DNA from: Neelides folsomi
Lineage: Eukaryota > Arthropoda > Collembola > Neelipleona > Neelidae
NCBI GenBank assembly: GCA_034687125.1
Contig: JAQGBZ010000165.1
Span: 62,001 to 126,000 of the forward strand
DNA length: 64,000 nucleotides
Direction of reading: 5' to 3'
Numbering within the stretch: the stretch's first letter is position 1; each line of letters opens with the position of its first letter. The position numbers and the translations under genes were made by a program. Shown one piece after another: positions 12,801 to 23,013 of this stretch. The notes under the pieces are model-generated. The model saw only the letters and a list, made by a program, of their open reading frames with translations. It did no database searches and had not been told where the DNA came from.

Positions 12801-14717
12801 CGTTTGGATATCTTGCCAAATATGAAAAGCACCATTGGTTAATTTTTGTTCAATGTATTCGTGATCAATGGAATAATAATCATCTGGACCTAGAAAATGT
12901 CAAAAATATTATTAATAAAAATCTACAATTTGAACAAAATTGAAAAATTGAATAAAAATCTACATTTGAGCAAAATTGCAAAATGGAATATAATTAATAT
13001 TTAATTTTATTTAACTTACTTTCATTGGCACTTTGAGAATTATGCCACTGGACGAGTTTATAATAACACAACAATATTTTCCACATTGCTTTACACAAAT
13101 CAACCAGACACGGAATGAAAATATCTGAAGTTAGACACTAAAAATCAAAGTAAATAAATTCAAATCATTCATTCGTAAAGTCCGTATTTATTTAATTAAA
13201 ATTAACATTAATTGAAATTAACAAATTATTTTTTATTGTTTTATTTTACTGAGCAAAGATCTTGATATTGCTTTCTTTGTAGATTGACGGGTTGTTCATT
13301 AACTCGACATAATTCAGCAAATCCGTGAACAACGCTAAAGGCCTTGTTGTGAATTGCTGAAGCGTAATGCATTAACAATTGGTCCATACATGTTTGAGTT
13401 TTTCCCAATAATTGATATGCCTTTTGTAATTTCGCATATTGCTTTTCATCAAAGTGCATACACGCCTATAAGAATTATTAATAAAAATTATTATATAAAA
13501 ACAATAATTTAATACTTCTAGTTATAATGAAGTTGCCTTTGTTATTAAATTGCGATTACGTGTAGTTAAGTTAGTTGAATTATTTAATTATGACCTTTGA
13601 CAGAGCGAGATCAAGTTGCTCTTCGGCGTTTTCAAGAGTGTCTTGCAATTTAGCCGAAAGCTCCGAAATGCAATTGAAGTGTTTGTAAGTGACGGCTGCT
13701 TCTTGGCATTCTAATAAAAGTTGAATTGCTCCGGGATAATCGTCTTCGTTCAAAAGCTCCTTTAATCTCATTTGAGTCTTTTGCTAATAATAAAATTAAA
13801 TAATCATAAGCTTAGCATTTAATTCTTAAAACATTTATAAATTATAATAAAGAGGTAATCATCTTGAAATAATATTGAAGGTTTTAGTTTTAACTTACTA
13901 ATGTGTTAATGGTCCGTAATGATTGTAATAATTTCTTTGCTACTTGTTTCTTCCGATAATTAGCTAACACGCGTAAACTTTTAATTGTAAACTCTTGTTT
14001 TGCTATGTACAAATTAAGACGGCTTTCATTACAAACAATTAAAGCTGTTTCAAGTTCGTCCTCAATTTCTTTAACTCTACAAAACAGAAAAGATTTTTAA
14101 ATATAATTTAATCATCAAAAACAGTAACCATCTCCAGTTTAATTGTTAATTAATAGTTAAAAAATAAAAACCTTAAGTTTTCTCCCATATAGTTGGATTG
14201 TTTCTCTAAAATTAACTGGAATACTTTTTTGGAAACGACCGTCAATTCTTTCAGAATTCTCTGCCGACTTGTCTGAATATATTCTCGATCAATTCGTTCA
14301 GTTTCGGGAAGTTTCTGTAATAAAATATTGATTTAATTTCGATTCTTGTAAGTAAATAAAAATATTTATAATAATATCTTACCTGTAATTCAAACAAACT
14401 TGGGTCGAATCCTTCTGAGGTAAAGAAAAGAGGATCGATGGATTTGAGAAGAGCTTCATCGACCTCTGGATCACTTGGGAGTTTTCTTAATTCCGATTCA
14501 GAATCTCGACTAACAGGTAATATTTGAAGATGAGATGGAATTAAATTATTTTCAGAATGGTTCGAATTGGGAGATAATACTTTTTGAAACTTTTTCAGTC
14601 CCTACATAAAAAATACAAATCATCATCAAATCAATATTTAAAAAATTGACACTTTCAATAAAACAATTAACTTACCTCCTTTTGGAGAAGATTCTTAACT
14701 TTTTTCTTAAAATCCAT
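9878..14717 (-). CDS. VPS50: Syndetin / VPS50, EARP-complex subunit, 18 exons
   Basis: Exons from the start: 14676-14717, 14383-14601, 14172-14314, 13899-14076, 13595-13783, 13250-13465, 13020-13137, 12718-12889, 12422-12611, 12159-12314, 11875-12032, 11653-11767, 11419-11529, 11029-11217, 10800-10958, 10367-10488, 10097-10292, 9878-9991. Phases close to 928 residues, against about 960 in vertebrates. The N-terminal half carries the conserved VPS50 blocks [15 protein letters not shown] and [18 protein letters not shown]. The C-terminal half has [43 protein letters not shown] and a final [10 protein letters not shown] helix. VPS50 replaces VPS54 in the endosome-associated recycling complex (with VPS51, 52 and 53), returning cargo from endosomes to the plasma membrane, and matters for dense-core vesicles in neurons. 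An acidic, Ser/Asp/Glu-rich linker (about residues 490-594, exons 10-11) joins the halves. Reading through the last intron would end the protein five codons after base 10097, without the last helix. Confidence 0.95.
10576..10651. mobile_element. Foldback element, copy 2 (VPS50 intron)
   Basis: This is the cleanest copy of the family. TACAGGGTGGGCCATAAGTT pairs with AACTTACGGCCCACCCTGTA across a loop containing TTGTTTATTTAAA. It sits in the intron between VPS50 exons 15 and 16. TA at each end fits TA target-site insertion as in Tc1/mariner elements. Confidence 0.8.
10764..10785. repeat. Interstitial (TTAGG)n tract
   Basis: About four uninterrupted GGTTA units lie in the same VPS50 intron as the second foldback element, preceded by degenerate units (GGTTAGATAAGGTTA from about 10725). 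TTAGG is the ancestral arthropod telomere repeat. The tract is too short to be a telomere and is best read as an interstitial insertion or repair scar. Confidence 0.75.
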
Positions 14718-15447
14718 AATTGATATTACACGTCAGATCAAATCAGATCGAATTCGAGTAAAGTAAATTCAAGTAAAGAAAAAAGATTTTTTAATATAAA
14801 AGTTACTCATCTTAATTAAACTATTTATAGTATGGAAGGATTACAAATTGACATTTTAAGATAATTATCCTTAATTGTAACAAAACTAAACTACAATAAA
14901 ACAATTAATTGTTTATTAATTATTGCTAAAAATCTTATTAAATTTAAATATGGGATAAATTGATTAAAAGCCAGCTGCCGTTTTAACAAACTCTTTTAAC
15001 AAAACTCCTCAGCTGTTGGAATTTAAGGTGCTTTAATCTTAAATGAATACTCGTTTCAAATTGCGTATTAATTCCCTATATATTTAACTCCTATAATGAT
15101 CCTGACAGAGTTTAACACATAATATGCCAATTTACTTAAGACTTAATATTTAAATCAGGGTTTAAAAACTCGTGGATTAAAATCAATTGTCTTTAAACTC
15201 TTTAGCTCATCAAGGTGTGTTATATTTTGTACAAGGGTTGAATGAATTTCTTGAGGCTAAATGAGACATTTGTAAGTCTATTCTAAATCTTGTACAATCT
15301 CAAACTTCCTTTCTCTTTCGTTTCTTTTTTTTCTCTCCGACTTTCATGTAAATTTTCTTTTTCTCTCAAACTCTCATTTTCTCTTTTTAATTCTCTTCAA
15401 TTTGAAGAGTCTTAAACCATTTTAATTGTTAATTAACTTCATTTTAA
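14718..15447. promoter_or_regulatory. Bidirectional spacer between VPS50 and the F-box gene
   Basis: This 730-bp head-to-head spacer must hold both promoters. Bases about 15300-15410 form a strongly pyrimidine-rich stretch on the plus strand (repeated TTTCTCT/CTCTC) just before the F-box ATG. No TATA box stands out. The shared-promoter reading rests on geometry alone. Confidence 0.45.
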
Positions 15448-16291
15448 ATGCCTTTTGTTCGTCATGTTTCCGGATCCCTCGTCGAGTTCTTTAATATGTT
15501 TAAGTTGAAGCCTGATCCAAAAGAAAACCAAAACTCTCCAAAAGCTTCTCCGGAAATTTACCAAGAAGGGCAAAAAGTTGGTTTTATGGATCTTCCTGTT
15601 GAAGTAAGTTTTTAAGTAAATTAATCCATTTAATTGAGACATTAACTTTAACTGTATTAATAACTAATAATTAATGATTTAATTGCATATTATTTATTGG
15701 AATATTTTAACCATTTGTTAATTAACTAACTTATTACTCGCCAAACCCATTTTGCTTTGAATAGCGAATTGAAAATTTGCGAATTGAATTGCGAAACTTA
15801 ATATTGCGAATAAAGTATTTTAATTTTGATTATGATTATTTTTTAATTGTGTGTAGATGCGAACCAAAATTATCAAATATCTTCCGAACAAAGACGCTCT
15901 TCGATTACGCGAAACGAGTCATCGACTTAACAATGAGGTCACGGCGAGTTGCAGCTTCAAATTGACAATTTACGGCGAGAATGTCAACGACGAACTGAGA
16001 GATTTCATTTCGAGGATCAACGTCCTGTCGATCCGATTTAAGCGTCTGGCCAAGGCAGCTCCGTCCAAATTTGACGACGAAATAATTTCAAAGGACCCTG
16101 ACTACATTGACAATGAGCAATGGCCGAACATCAAGTACATTGGGCCAAATGTGTACATTACCGTTTCAAAAGTTCAGATCTTGACCTTGACATCGCCCAT
16201 TTGGCCGAACGGAAAACGGTATGATTATGGATTGCTCCGGAACTTCCTGTTGAATTTCACTGGTGATATTTTCTTGTCTATTATCTTATAA
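15448..16291 (+). CDS. Small F-box domain protein, two exons
   Basis: Exons are 15448-15603 and 15857-16291, with the intron in phase 0, giving 196 residues. An F-box-like segment spans the junction (about residues 46-82): FMDLPVEMRTKIIKYLPN, then DALRLRETSHRLNNEV, with the usual LP, hydrophobic helix and late Leu/Arg positions. F-box proteins dock on SKP1 in SCF ubiquitin ligases and choose substrates through their C-terminal part. Here the C-terminal 110 residues have no leucine-rich, WD40 or Kelch repeats that I recognise, so no target can be guessed. The first 45 residues look disordered. A possible donor near the stop codon (ACTGGTGATA, about 16258) could extend the protein to further exons, but I found none. 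It resembles the small lineage-specific F-box genes that expand in many animal genomes. Confidence 0.65.
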
Positions 16292-16990
16292 TTAATATGT
16301 TAAGCTTACTAAAATTAAGTTAAGCTTAAGCTTGTTGCAATGTTAAGAAACGAAGTGGATTGATGTAAAGTTAAACAATTAACTATAAACTTAAACTTAA
16401 GCTAATTTATTAATCGGCGAATGTTATTTTAAATTATCTTTCTTGTCAAATTTCGCACAAAATTATTTTTTATATTTTAAGATAATTAATAATTTTTACA
16501 AATTACAATCGTCGCAAAAAACTTTTAATTGTTATAATTTTCTTTTATTAATCAACATTAATTAACTATTAGGGAATTCTGTATAAAATACTCTTGTAAA
16601 TGTTAAAAGTACAATGCCTTGTTGATTGAATATGCAATGACTAATTTATTAAATAAGGATTTAAACGAAACGCTATTATTTTCAAATCCCAATTAAAATG
16701 TACGAAATTAAACTGTGTGAATCGTATGAGTGCTAAAATCAGATGCAATTAATAAGGATTTATATTCAAATGTAAATTACTTGTGATACTAATTTACTTT
16801 ATTATTAACACTTAAAACTTAATCCGTTAACATAAAAATTGATTTTAAAAATTGATTTTAAAAACTTGTGAATTTAAATTGTGAATTTAAATTAATCATC
16901 TTTAATAAATCAATGTAAATTATTCAAATTTGGATATTTGGATATCTGATATAATTTGGATATCTGCGTTCGGATAATAAAAAACCGAGA
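16292..16990. other. Convergent 3' intergenic region
   Basis: This very AT-rich spacer lies between the stop of the F-box gene and the stop of the acidic-protein gene on the other strand. There is no coding signal. Short direct repeats (AAAATTGATTTTAAAA, GTGAATTTAAATT, TTTGGATAT) occur at 16830-16960. Confidence 0.6.
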
Positions 16991-19411
16991 TCAATTTTTG
17001 TTCTCATAAATCGAATACGGAGTGTAAAACCAGCCATTGTTATTACAATCATTATTGCCCATTCCTGTTGAATTGTTCTTCCTCAGATTTGTCCCACCCT
17101 GCCCAGCCGCTGACATATTCCAAAGAAGAGTCCCGGCATTGCACCCGGGTTCAGCCGGATGGGGGAAAAAACTCGGGGGAGGATTTGTATAACCAATCGT
17201 CACATAATTGGTCACAATAGTCGGAACCCAATAAAGAAGCGTCCCCCAATTCCCACTAGAATTCCCCATTTGTTCCGTGTTGGTGTCTTGGTCTCTTTTT
17301 GTGTTGGATCCATTTCCATCTTCACCTTCACAATCTTCATCTTGCTGTCCTTGTTGTCGTTGTTGTTGATTGGGATTGTTGGGACCTTTTTGTCCTTCAC
17401 CCTCTGGAATAAATCAAATTGAACTATTTACATAATTTAGAATTAAATTGAAATATTTACATAATCTAGAATTAAAATGTAAATAATGAATGTAAGGAAT
17501 AAGGAATAAATATAAAAGAGATTAAATGCAAATTTTTCACCTTTGTTATGACATGGGAAAAATTGTCTTGTTATGAAATCATAAGGAAGTCCGCATATAA
17601 TTTCTGGATACACAACACAATGGCGATAACATTTCTTTTTCGGTTTGGATTTTTTTTTCTTCTTGGCATTCTTCCTCGTCTTCATCACAATCTTCGTCGT
17701 TTCCTTCACCGCCGTCTTCGCCATATTGTTCCATTGCACCTGAACGTCCTTTACGTTTCTTTGGTCCTTTGGAATTCTTTCTAAAATATTAAACAAAGAT
17801 TAAAGTTAAATTATTAAACAACGATTAAAAGTAAAATTATTAAAGTTGAGTCTGCTATAAAAAATAATCAGAATTGAGAAAAAAATCTTAAAAAATCTTA
17901 AAAGCGTTTATAAATATTTTTTAAGATTATAATATTTCTAATATTTCAAATATTTCAAACATATTTATTAGATGGGTGAAAATATACTAGTGGTTTTTAA
18001 CCTTGAACCCATTAAATTATTATTTGAACTTTTTAATAATGAAGGTTTTATTTCGTAAAACGAGAATGTTAAAAAAGTTCTCACCCTTTTTCCTTTGAAC
18101 CTTTTGATGTTTTATTCTTGTAATGTTTCCTTCCTTTATTTTCTTCATTCCTTCCACGCCGTTTTTCATCCCTTTGGGCCACAGGCTTGCTGATTGTATT
18201 TATAAAATATCAATAGCACAACATAAATATATCTTTTTCACATCATTACTCTTTTAAATATCAGTATACTACCATATATACTATAATAGAGTATACATAC
18301 AGCATTAGTTTACAGTATGGTACAAGTATTAATATATTAAGCCATGTAAAATCAGTCCTAGTCCTAAGCTATAAGATATACTTTTATAATTATGTTATAT
18401 TAAAGCATGAAAGAAATAAAGATAATTTCATTTTATTAATGAAATTTTCTTTATTTTATTAATTAAAACAAACCTTCTTGGTTTTGAACTTTTGTTCCGT
18501 TTCTTCCCCTTGTTTGGATTTTTCGTATCAATTGTTGCAGAATGAGCGATAATTGTAATTCGGCTAATTCGACTCCTACATTTAAAATTTATTAACATGA
18601 ACAATATTACATTTTCATTATAATTTACACTACCTTTAACTTTAACTATGTATTTAAATTATATCATTAAGATTAAGATTAAAGATTTAGATGACATATA
18701 GAGTATTAGTTTATATTAATTTGTATATATAAAGTAGTTAAAGTTCTAACGATGGTCCTCTTAATATTGATTTTGGCATGGTCGATTGACCCATCCTTTT
18801 TTGGCTTTCTCTTATGTTGTAATTGTTTTGGGATATTTTATGTTCAATTTTTTCTTCTTTTTCGTCTTCTTCTTCCTCGTCGCCTTCGTCTTTATCTTCA
18901 TCGACATCATCATCAACGCTATCATCGTCCTCGTCGTCGTCGTCATCATCTGAATCCAAGCCTTTTTTACTCAACTCTTTGTCATTTTTAGCAATGCTCA
19001 TTATTGACACAGCGGTAGATTTTTTAGAAGATTGTACGTTGCTAAAATAAGGCAAATATGTTAAAACAATAATAATCTAAATGATAAATTCTCGTTTAAT
19101 AAATTCAGCAATGTACAAATTGACCTTTTTGATTTTGAAATTGTTGATTTGCTATCTTTGACATTGAAATTGACTTTGCCTTTCTTCGCTAATATACATT
19201 TAAGCTTCTTTTTTCCAGTTGTGTCAATTTGGCTGGACGATTCTGAAACATTGTGTCTACTCCTGTAATAATTATTCACAGTTTATTATGAATATGAAAT
19301 ATTCAAGTCGTGAAATTGTATGTTATTCATAAAATATTTTCATTACCCTTTAGAATTTGGTCTTGAATTTGGAAGAGAATCATCGTCGTCTTGTTTGTTT
19401 GTTCTCCCCAT
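16991..19411 (-). CDS. Acidic/lysine-rich low-complexity protein of unknown function, seven exons
   Basis: Exons from the start: 19347-19411, 19125-19262, 18751-19041, 18474-18575, 18085-18189, 17541-17780, 16991-17403; about 451 residues. I do not recognise a family. Introns 1-5 are all phase 2, which supports the model. Exon 3 encodes a run of Asp/Glu (SDDDDDDEDDDSVDDDVDED) between basic segments. Exons 4-5 are Lys/Arg/Ser-rich with possible nuclear signals (NKGKKRNKSSKPRR). The C-terminal exon is Gln/Asn/Gly-rich with aromatic and Cys positions (NNPNQQQRQQGQQ; PAEPGCNAGTLLW; GWFYTPYSIYEN). Charge patterning suggests a nuclear or chromatin/RNA-associated disordered protein, but that is inference. 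Exon 6 does not close in frame as written: its acidic frame and its Lys-rich frame differ by one base around a run of nine A (plus strand T9, 17650-17658). See the findings. Confidence 0.7.
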
Positions 19412-22400
19412 AATTTTATCCAATTCTTATAGTTGCCAATTTAGTTAAAAAATTAAGCCATTTTAAAAATATGCTGGAATTTTAAGATAATAGATGCAAT
19501 AATAGATAACATTATTAAGTATTACAATTATAAGCTCCTAATACTTATATTTATATTAGATGAAGATTAAATAAAAGATTTGCTATGCTTTATTACGACG
19601 AAAGATTTAATTTTTTAACTTTTTATAATATTGGATAATTTTTATTATTTATTTATATCAAGTTGTTCGAATTGTGTATTGTGAATTGAGTAATCTTTCA
19701 ATATTAAGCAATTAAAAGTAATTAATATAAGAACTGAAGTTTCCTCAAAGATTCTAGGTGTTCTTTTGTCGTATATGAATTGTCCTTACTACTCCCAATT
19801 CATTAATTTGTTAATTTCAACAAGTTTTAATCATTCTAATAATGTTAATTGTTTTACCCAATTTAAGTTATTTAATCATCCCTTATAATTACTTCAGGTA
19901 TACGTGGAATGAGTAAAAGCATGAAGACGGTAAATTGTGATTAGAAGTCTGAGGGAGGAAACCCTCGCCCTTTTCCTCAACGAAGAAAAAACAGATAAAG
20001 ATGTAAAATGTATCTTTTACAACACATTTTCCAAAAGTGGAGATAGGTCATATACCATACATACATATATCTTATACATACATACATACATACATACATA
20101 TATTTGTACCATATACACCATGACATATAATATCTGTAGGTATAGTAAAAAATCATATAGGTGTGTGTAAGATCTAGTTTTCTTTCCTCAAATGCATTTT
20201 TACCTTTTTCCTCCCATCTTCGTGTGTTTTGGTAAACGGCTCTTTCCCCAACTCCCTCGGAATTCAACGACCGGGCGGAAACACGAAATTATGAATTATG
20301 AATTTGACGTTTCGCTCAAAAAGGCGTTGCATACCATCTCACCCAAATTACATGAGAAAACTCCGAGGGGCATCGAACGGAAGAAGAAGGGAAAGAAAAA
20401 CTCTGGAAATGTTTCATTTAAGTGTCATTTTCAAATTCATTCTTAAAAAGACCAAACTGAGCCAAAATGATCTGTGTAGAAAAACCCAGAAGATTTGCAA
20501 ACAACATTTTTACATATTTTTATTCTCAAAGAAGCGATTCATTAAAAATTAAATTTCTCAATTCTCATATGCGTATTTTAATCAACCAATGGGATTTTCC
20601 AAAGGAATTTTGCAAAGGAAATTTGCAAGGGAAATTACAAGGAATTTATTCTGGTCTTGTTTGTTTATTTCTCTAACTCTATTTTCCGGAGTTAATTCTG
20701 GAGTTAATTCTGTAGTTAATTTGGCTCGCGAGAAAACTTGTATCTATTGCTAATTAATCTCCAGCTACTAATTACTCCTTGTCTTAATCCTAATGGAATT
20801 CTTTTACTCACTTACTTAAAAGACCTAAAAGACTTAAAACCGAGGGAGATTTTTTATAAGGAATTTATAAGTCTCTTCTTAACAAAATTCTCAACTTATA
20901 TTAACTTTATTTAACTCTTGTATTAAATCTCCCCAAATTAAATTTCTCCCTTAAACTTAATTTTAAATTTCATCGAGGAATTGGCGGAAAAAGTCAACGG
21001 ATGGGTTTTGGGTCTTTTTGGTCTTTTTGGTATTTTAGGAGTAGTGATTAGATGTAATATAGGATCCTAATATGCGGAAGTCTCTCAGGATCCATACAAA
21101 TAGCCTCATTTTAATTAATTCCCTTCCTCGGCCGATAAAGCAAATCTGCTCCGCTTCTTTTCTCTCATTACGTCCTTATTCCCTTTTCACTATCTTCACT
21201 CCGTTTGCGGTTCAATTGGCAAATTTTACCTAAATTCTGCAAATTCACCTAAATTCTGCAAATTTCAACTAAATTCTGAAACACCAAAATTCTCCACATC
21301 TAAATTCTGCAAACATCTAAATTCTGAAAATTTCACCAAAATTTTGCACAACTAAATTCTGCACATCCAAATTCTAAAATTGTTATTTGCCCAAATTCAT
21401 AATGCAGAAGAATATTCTTATAAATGCGTATTTACCCAATTTGTCAAAGAATCGACCAATTTGTAATGAGCTTCTTATTGACTCTTTACACGGACATACA
21501 ATGTACGAATTTTATTTTGCCAATTTGTTTAAATTACTTAAGATAATACAATACTTACTATAAACCAAGGATAATAGAAGAGAGATAAACTATAAGCTAT
21601 AAACTATATATTCTACTTACTATATGTATGTACACTATGTACATAATACATAGTGTAAGATGTATGTAATATGTTACAATTGAAATTTTTTGGCGAATTG
21701 AGTCATTTGAGTAATATTTGTGGTTGGACCTACGTCGTTGCATGAAGTATGAATGAAGTTTCTCCTGGTGTAATAAAACTTTTCCCAATCCGGATTTTGA
21801 CTTTGTAGGTTTTGAGTCTTTTTGAGTTTGTAGGTGAGTGTGGGAGAAAAGAGGGAGAGCGCATTGCCATTGGAGTCATAAGACTGCGTGCCGCTACCGA
21901 TGTCATAGACATTCCCAATCCAACGTTCTTCCCTTCAACACTCAACCGATCCGGAGTTTCCGGAGAGTTTCCAAGAACCCAAAGTCCCGAAATTCCCATT
22001 AAAACACTTTCTTGTTCCAAAACACTTTGTTGTGCACTTCAAAAGTGAGAGATCAATTTGGGACCTTTGGCTTATCTAAGCGAATGTCAAAAAAGTACAA
22101 ATAGGATTTAATCAAAAAATTAATTTAAAAGTTAAACACATTTAAATATTGAGGGGAACAATCAACATTCATTGTGAGAAAGTCAAATTGAACAACTCTG
22201 GACATTTTCTCCTCAACTGCAACACCAATAAAAACTCAAAGTTCTTGTCCGCAGTTTCACTCTATACATTTACTATACTACCTATACATTTACCAAACAT
22301 TTACTATATATTTTAGATATATTTTAGATATATATCAGATATATATCATAATATCAGAGATATATTCTCACTAGCTTTTCCTTCCCTATATTAACTTACT

Positions 22401-23013
22401 TTCCTTAACTTACATTTAGCTTTATATTACAATATAAAAAAATTAAACTATATAAATTCAAAGACCTTTTGGTCTTGTTCAATTTTGTGAGTGGGACCGG
22501 TCAACAAAAAGTTTTTTTTGGTGATTTGACTTTCCATTAGATAATATTTTACAAAAGAGACAAGTTGATCCGAACATTCAATTTTGACAATTGACAAATC
22601 GACTGCGGAAAAGTTCCCCTTGACTTTAAATTCACAAATTCAGATTCAAATATGTTTAAAGGAAGAGGAAAAGTGAATGGGAATTTTGGAAAATTCCACC
22701 TGGAATAAATAGGTCTAAGGTGAGATCATTTTTGCAATTTTTCTATCGTTAATTTCTTAACAATTTTTGCAATTTTTCTTATATGAATTTCTTAACAATT
22801 TTCATTTTTTGAGTTTTTTGTTAGCTGTATGAATTTGTATGCATTTGTTTGAGTTTATATTATGAATTTGTTTGAATTTGTATGTTGTTGGTTAGAATCC
22901 TTTTTCATCGATTATTCTTAAAGAAATAATAATAGGCCATTTGAGAATGAAATTGAATTTGAAGTTATACTGACTTATAGGGTCCGGCTCCATTGCGACT
23001 ATGAATGAAAGAT
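19412..23013. other. Long intergenic region upstream of CNRIP1
   Basis: I can support no gene. ATAC microsatellite lies at about 20055-20105. Bases 21219-21370 repeat AAATTCTGCAAA-type units. Bases 21770-22045 and 20180-20450 are less AT-rich than their surroundings and are open in more than one frame on both strands, without a recognisable domain or a convincing exon chain. They may be untranslated first exons or regulatory DNA of CNRIP1. Confidence 0.4.
21219..21370 (+). repeat. Degenerate tandem repeat with TAAATTCTGCAAA core
   Basis: At least seven imperfect units containing AAATTCTG follow each other at irregular spacing of 16-24 bases, joined by CACC/CATC spacers. No coding potential is seen. 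Confidence 0.6.

Noticed and set aside
17159..17784. Plus-strand ORFs opposite the acidic-protein gene
   Set aside because: They are complements of purine-rich exons on the minus strand, whose splice phases mostly close.
18752..19050. Ser-rich and Leu/Phe-rich ORFs on the plus strand
   Set aside because: They mirror the GAT/GAC run of exon 3 on the minus strand.
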